From assembly GCA_945910005.1 (NCBI GenBank), contig OX246739.1:73543523-73607522 (forward strand): a DNA stretch of 64,000 bases. Reading direction: 5' to 3'. Origin of the DNA: Isoperla grammatica. Its lineage: Eukaryota > Arthropoda > Insecta > Plecoptera > Perlodidae. The translations under genes and the position numbers were made by a program. Under the pieces are notes generated by a model. It made no database searches. It was not told the DNA's origin and saw only the letters and a program-made list of their open reading frames with translations. Each line of letters opens with the position of its first letter. Positions within the stretch are counted from its first letter, which is position 1. This document shows, in pieces, positions 34,228 to 45,451 of the stretch.

Positions 34228-36390
34228 TACAACAAGATGAAATATTCCGCGTCTGAGGACCTATGCTGATCTGAACACCAACGTGAGGCGACGGCAAATG
34301 AGCGTTTAACTTACAGCTCTCGAAATTACCTATAATATGTTACACTGAAACTCGGTTCTTAATGAAACCAGTATACCAACCTAAGTAATTGCAACTTAGA
34401 AAACAGCGATTATAATAATTCCAGTAATGTGTGAATAAAGTGTGTAATTTTGACAACTGCTCCAAGGGTTATGTATTATATAGAACGTAGATTTACTTAC
34501 AGGGGGGAAGTAAAGTAATGGTATTTATCGAAGTGTTGTTTGATAGACAATCAATAGAATAGCTATTGTATTATATGACCGTACAATTATCTTCTGTGCT
34601 GTTGGGATGGGGAAGATAACTTGGGCCCGTACATATAGGGCTGTATGTCGAAATACCCTGAGGAAATCCCAATTTCTCTAAAATTTCTCTTTATGTTAAA
34701 ATTACTTAAAGATCCTTTAAAGTTTTCATAATGTAAACTAAAAGCAGTTATCGCCTAGAGAATAATGCTCTTTCTTGTTAACATGACTCTGTTTTCATAA
34801 ATGCTTCCATTTTTTTAATAAATTATTTAAATGTGAAATGTAGGTTACAACAACAACACATTTAAAAAAGGTTGTATAAGTTAATTTAAAAAAGGAAACA
34901 TCTATTGGAACAAAACAAAACAATCACAAAAAAAAATACACAGTTCTCTAAGGGACGACAACACTGTTTTTACTTTTTGAACGATTCTAAAGCAGTTTAA
35001 AGTAGTTTAAAGCAGTTTAGTAAATGTTACACATATAGAGCGGGGGTCCACAGGTTCACAGCCAAACTGAGAACAGCTCAAGCGTGGATGAACAGCCCAG
35101 CTGTCCCGATCATCAGACATGAGCGAACTCCAATACATTCCTAAACCAACCACACTCGTGTGTAGTCGGCAAGCTTCGGTTTAACCCTCGGCGTGGGGCT
35201 AAACCACAGTCTGACCACAAGCTATAGGAATACCATCACATCTAACCTTGGAGAAAGAAAGAGTATCCTTGTGCTTACACATAACATAAAACTTTGTTAG
35301 TGGATACTGGAACAGAGTTTGGGGGTGGGAGACTAACAGGAGGTTAGCCATAATATCGGGAGAGAGTTCAATAAGTATAACTATATATTTATATTTATTA
35401 ATTAATTAGTTAACTATTGCGGCTGGAGATTGACGGAAGTAATTCAAAACGATAAAGTTAACATTTTAAGAATGAATAAACCTATATATGAGAATGTAGG
35501 AAACGAGGCATGTGTGTAAAGGATGCATCTACAAGACATTATATCATTTCTTGCTGTTTTCACAACAGACTGGTAACCATCCCCCCCTATCCCCCCCCCC
35601 CCTTCCATGTACACTTCGATGCATGCATCCACGATTCACCTGAATTAAAAATGATTGATTTTATTGTTTATTCATTAATACATGTAGTATTAAATTAACA
35701 CCAAATTCAATTCAAGAGTACCATGATTTCTTCTCGAATACTTTATTCCATCCCCCGCATATGTTCTAAGCTCATTATCAAATTACCAGTGAACATCAAC
35801 AAACAACATTATTGAAGAGCTTCAGCAACACGCGCTCTAGATTCATGTCAACGTCCACCTAGACATCTGTCGAGATATTCGATCGACTCAGTTTTATTGA
35901 ATTCATGCATGATCTGCACATATTGGAAGTGGAACAAGCAACCCTTTATAACAGTGCGACGCCAGCATTGATGTGATTGAACCGTGTATAATGTGCCAGT
36001 ACCTGAATGAAAATAAGATTTGCAATAAGATATAGAGAAATCGCGGCCAACTGGTTCCATACAGTCTTCTAGTTACTCATTTCAGTCGTCAAACTATCAT
36101 TTTAAATTATTTTCACTGTCAACAACGCCCTGTTATCTGATACCACTGTAGGCCTACTTCTTTTGATTTCCGTAGTAAGCTTTCTCTTCTGCTCTCTGAT
36201 TGGTTCATCAAAAGAAGTTGAAATAAGAAATGGAATTGATTCATTCTTACATTACTATTCCAAAACCATGTACCGGATATGAAACACAGCGTTCTTATTG
36301 CAAGTTCCAATCCGCTATTTTACTAAACCAACCCATATTTCAACTGTGAGCCGTTGCCCTAAATCTGATGCGCAGTTATAATGTTGGCAC
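34228..36390. other. Non-coding stretch, no gene recognised
   Basis: Searched for the missing Dpr Ig-domain exon without success. A C-rich run lies near 35581-35602. Short open frames carry no recognisable motif. Confidence 0.45.
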
Positions 36391-36595
36391 CCCAGTTGTC
36401 GCCGCGTGTGTCGCTAGTGTAGGCGACGCTACCGCTCCTGGTGGTGTTTCTGTAAGCGCGGCGGTCTAGAGGGAGCGTTGACTGCAGTTGTCACCGCGTG
36501 TGTCGCTAGTGTAGGCGACGCTACCGCTCCTGGTGGTGTTTCTGTAAGCGCGGCGGTCTAGAGGGAGCGGAGAGCGTTGACTGCTCGTCGTCCCT
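36391..36595. repeat. Tandem duplication of a GC-rich ~95-bp unit
   Basis: GTTGTC[G/A]CCGCGTGTGTCGC through GGCGGTCTAGAGGGAGCG occurs twice in a row with only a couple of differences, the second copy having an 8-bp GGAGAGCG-type extension. GTCGCTAGTGTAGGCGAC forms a small hairpin in each copy. Sharply more GC-rich than its surroundings. Confidence 0.85.
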
Positions 36596-38952
36596 CTACC
36601 CGGGGTAGATTTATCAACCTCATGCGACACCAGACGGCAGCGACCTCATCTCAAAATTGCTCGGCTCCGCTATTACCTATAAGGGCACTAGCAACACCGA
36701 TAGACAACAATGGAACAAATGAATTGAACTGATGGACAACCATCAGCTGTCAAAATAATAAAATTGCAACCATAGAAATAAAAACAAGTGTAGCAATAGT
36801 AACTGCTCGTCATTTAAAACTTTTTATGATAGACAACGACTAAGTGAAAGTTTTGTATGTGTATTTGTTTGTTTTTTGTTTTGTTTTCCAAAATCAGACG
36901 AAATTATTTTTTAACAGCTTGTTGTTTGTCCATCGATTCAATTCATTTGTTTCATTGTTGTCTTTTGGTGTTGCTAGTTCCCTACATTGCTTTACTCACC
37001 TTTCAACATGGACAATTCCAGTAAACATAATATACGCACAAAACATTTACTCATAACCCTAGTTATAAAATGAGTGAGCATCATTTACCATCTAATAGCA
37101 AAAATCATAATTATAACCCGCATTTAAATGAGTGATACTTCGGTATTTCTTGCACAATATTTGTTTTCGCAATGTTCTTTCAGACGTTATACATATATGG
37201 GAAAATAACAATGGAATAATTACAAATACTGGGGGCCCCGATAGCATTATTGACAAGAGCCCCGATATGTATGGAAGGATGATCTGGGTTCGGTCCCCAA
37301 TCGGAGTAAACGTTTATTACACAAACTGCTGTATACATACATAATGAATTAATTCTGCTTACATTATCAATACAGCTGTGATTTATTTTAAAAACCGTAT
37401 AGTCATACATGTAGATCAATTTAAACGCTTATAAGATTTGTAATCAGCTACGATATTGTTAAGTGAGTACTCTTTAATTGGAAAACTAACTTTTGGTGGA
37501 CAAATCTAAAAACCGATTTCAAATTTTTAAGTGAGTTCCAACTAGTCGTGTACCTATGAGTACCAATAACGCATCAACACCCTTCACTCCAGTTTCTTCT
37601 CAAGTAATGTTGAATAAAACTCCGAGTTTGAAAAGCAGCTCTCTCGAGATGTCGCCTTGATTCACTGTGACGTCACTGTACGCTGACGTAAAGACAATAA
37701 CCCAACATCGCATCTCAATTACGGGACATATTGGATATTGAGAACAGAACCACCTTTGTTCGATATATGCGCAGAGTATACTCGGCGCACACTCGGGTCT
37801 TGTTATTTTTAGGGAACATGCATACGATTTTTTTTAGTGTAACAAGTACTTAGTTTTACAGTCTGGTGTCCAACAATTGCATTTGCAAAAGTTTTTTTTT
37901 TTTAATTATTATTGAACGGGTTTAATAATGAATTGAATATCACATTTATTTGAATTTCCTCTTGCCGCGAAGAAACGCGCGCTGATTGGTCGGCGGCCTC
38001 TGTGACGCAGTATGATGGTTTGGCCTGCGAGCGCGCGACTGCTACACCTGTGTTTCAGTGCACGATGAGCGATCATTCACGCCCAACGTCGTGTTGTTAT
38101 CAGTAGCTCGTATTGCATGAACTAAAATGACAGACGGAGGCTTTACAAAGGTCAACAGCACAAATTTACCGCAGATAGATGGTTTTATGGCGGCGAATTT
38201 TGTCGTCATTATTCCGATTTGTTAATTATTTATCTCCGAAGTCCAAACCAAACCCCATCATGATATCATGATTGATTTTGTAAAACTAAATAATATGTAA
38301 AATATGTACATAGTAATACCCCCCCCCCCCCGAAATTCCATGTCTTATTGAGTGGCATTTCGAAAGGGAGCTTTCGTGACGATGTCGAGCTGGCTTAGTA
38401 GTCCCAACACTTCTTATGATCCCTTGACCTTGTACTCCTTCACATCTGCAAAGAAGACACTTGAAGTCTTGTTGATACTCGAGAGCTTGGATGAATGAGG
38501 GTCATGGACACTTCCCCCTCCCCCCTCCCTATAGATGCCCACCCAAAACATTGTGAATGTAAACAATACTTAGTTTATGGATCAAGCAGATGTTAAATCA
38601 CAATTTTTTTATATTCGTCTTTATTTATTTAAGACTTGAATTACAGTTGCTAACCCTGTGACAAATTTAATAACCTCTAACCCACCACTACACGCTTAAA
38701 CGTTTATCCTTCCAATCCCTAGACTGAGTTCATCATCTAATTTAAAATAAAATAAAAATGTAACTATGCAATGTTGATATCGGTTTTCAAATAATTCTTG
38801 CGATCTGTAATTTATTGTTGGCATCTGGTGTTGGCATGTCAGTAAATGTGATTACGACGGCCAGAACTTCTCATATCCAAACGCACACTGTGTTATTGTT
38901 CCAGTGCTGCCTGCAACGTAGGCCTACATTTTAACATATTATTTAGAATTAC
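36596..38952. other. Non-coding stretch, no gene recognised
   Basis: A C13 run at 38319-38331 and T-rich stretches are present. Further exons of the - strand THAP gene should lie here or further left, but none was recognised. Confidence 0.45.
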
Positions 38953-39154
38953 CTTGGTTCACATCTGTGTGCACGTTGATAGCCTTATGAACAGAGCTGA
39001 CAATCTTTCTTTTCTTGACTGCAGACCTTTCGTTTGGAGTAGAAGCAAATCTCCGTCCTTGACAATCGAATATATGGGGAATTACGTCGTTTTTACATTT
39101 TAGTCGGCCACCCATTAAATTATATCTCGTCCAGTTCTCCATATCGTCTTCAAG
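38953..39154 (-). CDS. THAP-domain gene, exon 2
   Basis: Acceptor catttag/CTT (phase 0) and donor CCAAG/gtaatt (phase 1). It encodes LEDDMENWTRYNLMGGRLKC and NDVIPHIFDCQ, the second half of an arthropod-type THAP domain (the 'DMENxxxxxLMGG...VPHIFxCQ' form), then a basic KKRK stretch that could be a nuclear localisation signal. The gene should continue below 38953, where I could not trace it. Confidence 0.75.
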
Positions 39155-39370
39155 CTAAATGGACGAAAATAATATCATACTCCTTATGCCATATCTAACA
39201 CAGGTTCATGCTGTGAGCGCTGTTGTTGATAAGCCTACAACGTTCTTCTCAAAACAATATAAATATGTAGGCCTACCAACGGTCTTTGCCAGCAAGTCCC
39301 GTTATACATTAGTTGCAAAACTAGGTGACAATATGCATATATAAACTATACTAATGAAGTTATAACTCAC

Positions 39371-39581
39371 ATTGAAATGATCTTGGCAGCAAAACAACAT
39401 CGATGTCATTGATATAGGCTTCTTACTGACATCTCGTCTCGCTGCTTCCAACCACTGTCTTCGTCGTTTATTGTTTTTTTGGCACACACACAAATATCTT
39501 CTCTGGAGTCTTTACACTTGTGTTAGTACACATGGGTACTATGCACAACTTATAAGCGCCAGAAGATGTTTTAGTCTCCAT
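39371..39581 (-). CDS. THAP-domain gene, exon 1 with a one-base frameshift
   Basis: The ATG at 39581 starts METKTSSGAYKLCIVPMC (C-x5-C type zinc ligands) and reaches VCVPK. The frame then breaks in a run of seven A residues (T7 at 39474-39480 on the + strand). Six would join it to NNKRRRQWLEAARRDVSKKP and FCCQDHFN, the C-x2-H half. The donor TTCAAT/gtgagt matches exon 2 in phase 0. So this is a THAP gene with a homopolymer indel, either a real lesion or a sequencing error. THAP domains bind DNA; the partner domain is not visible. Confidence 0.7.
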
Positions 39582-40240
39582 AGTGCACAATGTTCGATGA
39601 GCGGTGTGGGCGAACGCGTGCAGTCGACTGCGCGACACCGGCAGACTACTATCATGTAACGTCACTAGCGATTCATCATGGCGGCGGCCGTTTTTTCGCG
39701 CCAAAAAAGTGTACGCTACTAAAACTATTATTTTGAGGGGTAGAATGACTCGATTTTTAAATTGTAAAGACATAATATCAGTAAATATCGTGTACAGATT
39801 TTAAAAATCACATTAGAAAGTTAAGTGCAAGTTCCCTCATTTACATCACGAGCAAGTAGAATCGATTTGCCGCTCAGCTTGTATGAAAGCTGTACTATTA
39901 ATAACTTTTGCTCTGCTCAAGTTGTTCACGTGTACACGTAATTAATCCTATTGTTCACTGTAGCTGGAAAATTACTCTAGTGTAATATAAAATTCTCACT
40001 CTGTTCGCTGTTATTTCGCGAGCATAAGGTTGAATGCGATCAAAGAGTACGAGTAGGAGGTGAGCCACTCTATCAGTTTAGCGCCGGGAGGGACAAGTTT
40101 TCTCACTAGCTGCGCTGCCGTCAGTCTTGAACCCAAAACCCAAAAACTAAGGTTACAGTTGAAACGGTTGCACAAAGAACCGCAGAGCGCCACCAGTCAC
40201 GCAAACTACTCTCGCGCCGCATCCGGTCTAGTAGCTATTT

Positions 40241-40735
40241 AAGCTGCGATTTCAGTCGAGGATGTGCTAGGCGTGGCGCGGCGCGGATGAATATTGCAGC
40301 CAATCAGCGTGCTCTATTTCTCAGCCGAGGAGAGCCGCGGATTTCTATCCGAGGATTGAAAATATTCAATATTTCAGCCGGCGAACTCCACGCTCGGCAT
40401 GACGTCACTTTGAATGACCAATAAAAAATCGGGATTACGACAACAAACAAATGACTGAAGACTTGGCCGAAAGATTATTGTTGGCTGTCGAAAAGAGAGA
40501 AATCGTGTATAATATATTCCACAAACACTATAAAAGTAATGTTTTGCGTGTTTAAGCGTGGAAGGACGTGGCGCAAGATTGTAACAACACAGGTAAGCAA
40601 AACGACCAGGCCTAGGCTAGGCCTGGGGCCCTGTTAGCGCATCGTGCAATCTGCAAGTGAAATGGCTGGCGAGGAGAATCCGCGCCACGACACGCTCCGC
40701 CGCGCCGAGCACATCCTCGACTGAAATCGCAGCTT
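40241..40735. mobile_element. Harbinger-like deletion derivative with a MADF-domain remnant
   Basis: The left end AAGCTGCGATTTCAGTCGAG matches the complement of the right end; the arms extend some 50 bp through GGATGTGCT and the G/C-rich GGCGCGGCGCGGAT. Inside, an ATG at 40451 opens ERLLLAVEKREIVYN then HKHYKSNVLRV, a stop, and AWKDVAQDCNNTG with a donor gtaagc. This is the pattern of a MADF (Myb-like) domain, which Harbinger-type transposons encode beside their transposase. The copy keeps one damaged exon and no transposase, so it is non-autonomous. Confidence 0.7.
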
Positions 40736-41002
40736 GATGAACATTAGCAACGGTTTACTACATCAAGTTCATCACACAAACTATGTACTCAAATCCTAAT
40801 TGGTAAACGGAGTTACACACAACAATGCTGTACTATTATGCAATCACATTTAAAATACTTTCTGTAGTATACATTAACCATATTAGTACTTCAAAAATAC
40901 ATCAAAACTAGGGTCACATTTAAAAATCAGAATTGATAAAATAACAGAAAGTCACGATACTATAATATATTAACTAAACAAGCTTGTCTTCCAGGTAGAA
41001 GA

Positions 41003-41065
41003 GGGGGGGGGGGGGGGGGGGGGCAGCAGACGTTACGGGCAGTGTGACCTGCCCGAAACGTCAGC
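41003..41065. repeat. G21 run followed by a 14-bp hairpin
   Basis: Twenty-one consecutive G (41003-41023) precede GACGTTACGGGCAG, which pairs with CTGCCCGAAACGTC around TGTGAC. The pair may be the end of a repeat element. Confidence 0.6.
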
Positions 41066-41454
41066 TTTTTAGCAGTGATCGACGTGGCTAAAGCCAGTTC
41101 ATTCTTTGACTCGGGCCGCGAAAGCCTATTTGAGAAATTAGAATATGCCGATTAATTGTTTTCTTTGTAACTTAAGGGCGATATGCCGGTACGCCCGTAA
41201 ATGGGGACATATATTTGTATAATTTTTTGAAAAACCTATCCATGCAACTGGCGAAGTCTTATTTCCAATATTTCCACCAAAACATGGCTGGAATGGCCTT
41301 AACGCTTAGTGTGAGAATAGCGAGGGAACCCACTACACCTGCATCACGTGACTCAACTGCACGAACAGCCAACTGGAGCTGTTTATGTGCAGCTATTCTA
41401 TTACGTGGTGCGCCCTAATTGGCTTATTATCCGCGTTTCAGAAGGCAGTGCTAG

Positions 41455-41630
41455 CACAAGACTCAATTCAAAAAATACCTGTGTGGCCGTGTTTTGTTTC
41501 GGACAAACATTGAATATGCACCAATCAAAGAAAGATGCAACAATGGAGTTGCCTAGCAACACAATGTTTGTGCGCCGGTGATGTCACAACCACCTCAATT
41601 GAGTCTTGTTGATAAAATACAGTTTGTGAG
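41455..41630. repeat. Dispersed repeat, copy 1 (copy 2 at 46440-46615)
   Basis: Ordered words are shared with 46440-46615: ATTCAAAAAAT versus ATTCCAAAAAT, ACATTGAATATGCACCAATC versus ACATTAAATATGAACCAATC, ACAATGGAGTTGC versus ACAATGAAGTTGC, and CCTCAATTGA. An old, diverged direct repeat in the same orientation. Family unknown. Confidence 0.55.
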
Positions 41631-42450
41631 TAGAAACCGGGGTTCTATGTGAAAAAAGTAAATATATTATGTTGTAAACATGTTATGAAAACCCCTTAAA
41701 ATATTGAAATATTTTTTAAATGTTGCGTGTAAACGTTGTAATATTTTAAGTCTTACAACATTGTTTGATCAGATAGAACGATGTTAGAGAACAATATAGA
41801 TATATTGTATGAATAGTTGTTTATTTTTGTTTCTAATTAGTGGTTTTCAATTGCTCCTGTACTGCTTAATCGGCCATTTTGTCACCTTACACCACATGTG
41901 TGTGATCTCAAAGTCCTACTTGTTTTCATGATATCTAAATATATTATTTTGTTTTTATTTGACTTGATCTTACTTTAATCTTATTTAAAATGTTCAAATC
42001 TAATTGGAGATATCAATTTTACAACTTTTGAACAGTACTTCCTTATACAACCTAGTACGATATGATTTTACTTACTTATATTTGTTTCCATTTTTCTTTG
42101 GCAGTTTTGTTTTAACTTTGACATCCAAACACGGCTAAAGTTTTGTGTACATAGTTGAGTTTTAAGAAATTTCAATTTCTTTTTAGTTCCCAATATTTAA
42201 ATTCACCTTCAAACTGTCCTGAACACACATGGAACACACATCCCTTAAAAACAAAACGTGATCATTTTAATCAGGCCCGGTCAGCATTGTTGCGTGGGTA
42301 ATGTCCACTGTTATAAGTGTGACACAAGTTGGCTTTGAATCAGCGCTAGAGTTTTGTTGACTATCGTTGTCCGACGTCATCAGATCAGAAATCAATAAAC
42401 TCATTCACCGGAACGTTGTGACCACACAATCAACATCCCACAATCTGTGA
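41631..42450. other. Non-coding stretch, no gene recognised
   Basis: AT-rich, nothing supportable; ends at a G16 run (42452-42467). Confidence 0.45.
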
Positions 42451-42529
42451 CGGGGGGGGGGGGGGGGCTCGGCTTCGCGCCTCCATTAACGCGATTTTGA
42501 TAGTCGAGACGAACACTGGATTATTGACG

Positions 42530-42615
42530 AGGTGTGTGACTCGAACCCAGGTCCCTTGGTTCCCAACACCTCCACAGTTAACGTTTACCCCAACGGCGCG
42601 GGAGGGAAACCCCTC
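42530..42615 (-). mobile_element. tRNA-like SINE head
   Basis: The - strand reads GCCGTTGGGGTAAACG (box A-like), then AACCAAGGGACCTGGGTTCG (T-arm with box B GGGTTCGAGTC). The spacing fits a tRNA but the D-arm and anticodon stem pair poorly. It is probably the head of a SINE, with the G16 run at 42452 near its 3' side. Confidence 0.5.
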
Positions 42616-42786
42616 AATCAACTGAAGACATTTTATCAAATCACAATCCATCCAAAATAAATAGCAATTCACATTGTCATTGGGCTTATAGGGTAACTCC
42701 CTCCAATAACTATGTAGATTGTCAGAAATACCGATGGTAATACCACTGTAGACTAGAGGAACGAGCAAGCAAATCGAGCTCTCATA

Positions 42787-43109
42787 ATTCATAGGTTGCA
42801 CGTACGTCACATTATTGCGCGTGGCGGCCACATTTGTGATCAATCTTTGACGTTACCATGGAGAAACAATTGAAGCCTGTTGTGTAGAACACAGAAATCA
42901 TTAGTTTTTTCTAATTTAGCTTGTGTTTTAAATAAAATTGGTACGTGTGGTAATTTCTGATATTTTTATTACTTATTTTTACTTTTTAAATTCTAAGTTA
43001 TGCTTATTTATTAAATTTCAATAATATTCGCCAATGATCTGCATGGGATAGGTCTACATCAATTGTGTCGCAATCATGGCCGCTGTGACGTCACGTGGGA
43101 GCTATGAAT
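42787..43109. mobile_element. MITE, ATTCATAG..CTATGAAT family, complete copy
   Basis: 323 bp with inverted ends ATTCATAGGTTGCACGTACG and (complement) ATTCATAGCTCCCACGTGAC. It is the uninterrupted relative of the element split at 33147-34227. Both ends contain CRE-like GTGACGTCAC or ACGTCAC words. No coding frame. Confidence 0.85.
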
Positions 43110-43365
43110 AGTAACGTCAATGTGTTTCATACATTCTCTGACGTCACGATAGTTCGATGTCGTGTGGCTCGTGCGTGGGCTGGGCTTTATGCAGATACGC
43201 GGTTCTAAAAGCAAACACACACGGAGACACGAACAAACCACAGGGAGCGCTCACCACAGAAAGTAGATGGTATCATTGTACAGATCATACCAGAGTATTA
43301 CTGATCCACATTGTTACTGGTCACCTCTTGACAACATGTTTTCCAAATATGGAGAGGCGTACAAC

Positions 43366-43435
43366 CACAGCCTTCTCGAACGTCGGTTCAATCCGCGAAT
43401 TGACCCGTTGAGAAGGATGTGCGTACAACAAACTA
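43366..43435. repeat. Hairpin family, member B
   Basis: GTACAACCACAGCCTTCTCG on the left pairs, with small bulges, with CGTTGAGAAGGATGTGCGTAC on the right; the loop contains GGTTCAATCCGCGAATTGACC. Sequence and layout match member A (15613) and member C (45071). Confidence 0.6.
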
Positions 43436-44058
43436 CTACAATGCAGCGCTTCGAGCGTTCCAGCCACTGAGCTCTGCACCCCTGCTAGAATTAACCGGAA
43501 ACTTCTCTAAAAGCCAGTGCACTACTTATATTCATCGATTCCAAAGAAGTTAAGTAATCAAATTCTTATTGTTGAAAGTTGTGTGTATCCAATATTCAGT
43601 GACTGTTGGCTGGATCGCTCGCAACGCTCTCTGTGCACTTGTCTGTGTCGAAGAGTTCTCCCAAAGGTGAAACTTTTTTATCGACTCTTATCAACTCTTC
43701 TAGTAGTAGTTGGTAGTAGTAAATACTGGACATTGTTGACGAGTTTTAGCAGCGAACCTAGCGTCAAGGAGTGACTCCAGCCGGGAGTTTCAAAGTTAGA
43801 AGGCTGTGAAAGCACAACGATTCCATTTACCTCCCTTGTTGCAATCAATTTTAGTTACTCCAAGGGAAGGGGAGAGATATCGTTCGCCCTCCAGAAATGC
43901 AAGCATGGCAAAGTATTTGGTAGTAGCTATCTATAACCCTTTACGGATACCCACCGTGCCATTCAGATACTACTAAACGTACGAACATTGATATGGAAGA
44001 ACGCGTTTCACTTTCCATTCTTTCAAAATAACTCCATCTTCGTTTGCACCTTTCGGCC
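43436..44058. other. Non-coding stretch, no gene recognised
   Basis: Short open frames only. Nothing supportable. Confidence 0.45.
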
Positions 44059-44061
44059 TAA

Positions 44062-44243
44062 AGGATGGTCCACACAGATTTTTTAAGCATAAGATTTAAG
44101 GTTTAACGCGTAGTCGTAAAGTTGGATCATAGGAAACACGTACTGGCGTTCACACAAAGTTTTAGTTTTAAGACATTGTTGTTCTTAAAACAACGTCTTA
44201 AAACCTTAAATCTTATGCTTAAAAAATCTGTGTGGACCAGCCT
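44062..44243. mobile_element. MITE, AGG[A/C]TGGTCCACACAGA ends, TAA duplication
   Basis: Arms of about 40 bp: AGGATGGTCCACACAGATTT and the complement of AGGCTGGTCCACACAGATTT, continuing through AAGCATAAGATTTAAGGTTT. TAA flanks both ends (44059-44061, 44244-44246), which suits PIF/Harbinger elements. The interior has no coding frame. Confidence 0.85.
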
Positions 44244-44262
44244 TAACTCGTTGCTTTCTAAC

Positions 44263-44961
44263 CAGGGGGGTGAGTCTCGACTTCCTCGCGGAAACGAAAC
44301 TTTCGACAGGCTGAAATCTATTCTTGACCAATCGGAACCATGTGGCGGGTTTTAAGTATTTTCCACAGTCTGCTAGCGGTGAATCAGTGAATCATCCAGG
44401 TGGCGGTGGGTATTGTCATTAAAGCATTATCATTTGTTCTGATAAACATGTCAAACGGGCACGACGTTAACAATAAGTAAGCTAATACTTTATTACAACA
44501 CATTAAATTAGGTTCCATACATTATATAGACTAGGCTGTCGGAATCACATCCTACAGGCGAAAGTGACGTCAATTCATCACGTGGTGTAGTCCTAGCCTA
44601 GGCCCAACTCTTTTAGTCTAGGCCATTCTAGGCTACAATAAGCCTAGGCCTACATTAAAAGGCCTACATTAGTAACGTAGTACTACAGTCTAGTCTATAT
44701 AATGTATAGATTCTAATATAATGTGTTGTAATAAAGTATTAGCTTACTTATTGTTAACTTCGTGCCCGTTTGACATGTTTATCAGGACAAATGATAATGC
44801 TTTAATAACAATATCCACCGCCACCTGGATGATTCACTGATTCACCGCTAGCAGACTGTAGAAAATACTTAAAACGCGCTACATGGTTCCGATTGGTCAA
44901 GAATAGATTTCAGCCTGTCGAAAGTTTCGTTTCCGCGAGGAAGTCGAGACTCACCCCCCTG
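44263..44961. mobile_element. Foldback element with ~270-bp inverted repeats, TAAC duplication
   Basis: Termini CAGGGGGGTGAGTCTCGACT and its exact complement. The arms (about 44263-44533 and 44691-44961) are roughly 95% identical by eye around a 160-bp centre packed with TAGGCCTA-type words. TAAC occurs directly at both borders (44259-44262 and 44962-44965). The CAGGGG ends recall hAT elements, but a 4-bp duplication does not fit hAT (8 bp), so the superfamily is open. It starts 19 bp after the previous MITE. Confidence 0.85.
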
Positions 44962-45070
44962 TAACCCACTTGGTATTTGTCAGACCATGGACATATAATA
45001 GTAACATCGTTATGGGGCTTTGCACGCAAAGCTTGACGTAGAATGCGCCACCACCGTCCAAGCCCAAATC

Positions 45071-45133
45071 CATGGCCTGCTGGATGGGTAAATCAGCGCG
45101 GACAAGGTCTACTTGACCCATCCAGCAGGCTGT
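45071..45133. repeat. Hairpin family, member C
   Basis: A perfect 15-bp inverted repeat, GCCTGCTGGATGGGT (45075-45089) and its complement (45116-45130), around a 26-nt loop beginning AAATCAGCGCGG. It aligns base for base with member A, with paired changes in the stem. Confidence 0.75.
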
Positions 45134-45244
45134 GATAGCAGCATTTTGCCAAAGACATTGGAATAGAAGTAGCGCCACCATAGTTCGAGCTCAAGTCCAG
45201 AGCCTCCTGGATGGGTAAATCAGCCCTTTTTTCATGGCTAAGGT

Positions 45245-45358
45245 CAAGGTCTGTCGATCTGCGCGCGCTAGTGGCCTAGCGGCAGACGAGGCAAGCTCTA
45301 AGTCGAGCTTGCCTCGTCTGCCGCTAGGCCACTAGCGCGCGCAGATCGACAGACCTTG
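45245..45358. repeat. 54-bp perfect inverted repeat with a 6-nt loop
   Basis: The arms 45245-45298 and 45305-45358 are exact complements around TAAGTC. The stem contains GATCTGCGCGCGCTAGTGGC and GGCAGACGAGGCAAGCT. It would form a very stable DNA cruciform or RNA hairpin. Perfect identity implies recent formation (templated inversion) or active homogenisation; an assembly foldback artefact is possible. Confidence 0.9.
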
Positions 45359-45451
45359 GGCTAAGGTATGCGGAGATCAAGTAGACCTTGTCTGAGGGCT
45401 GGCACTACGTTGGCGCTGCGAGTGGGAGAATGTGGCAGTGCAAAGCCCCAT

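Larger units (their letters stand above)
45012..45451. mobile_element. Composite palindromic element with 14-bp TIRs
   Basis: Outer inverted repeats ATGGGGCTTTGCAC (45012-45025) and its complement (45438-45451). Inside are hairpin C (45071-45133), a partial tandem copy of its left half (from about 45171, with GCCTCCTGGATGGGTAAATC), and the 54-bp perfect inverted repeat at 45245-45358. ACAAGGTCTACTTGA (about 45104) is inverted at 45376-45391. No coding frame is supportable. Confidence 0.7.

Noticed and set aside
42430..42843. 137-codon - strand frame ending in a proline run
   Set aside because: Crosses a G16 run, a tRNA-like SINE head and a MITE end; no domain and no splice context.
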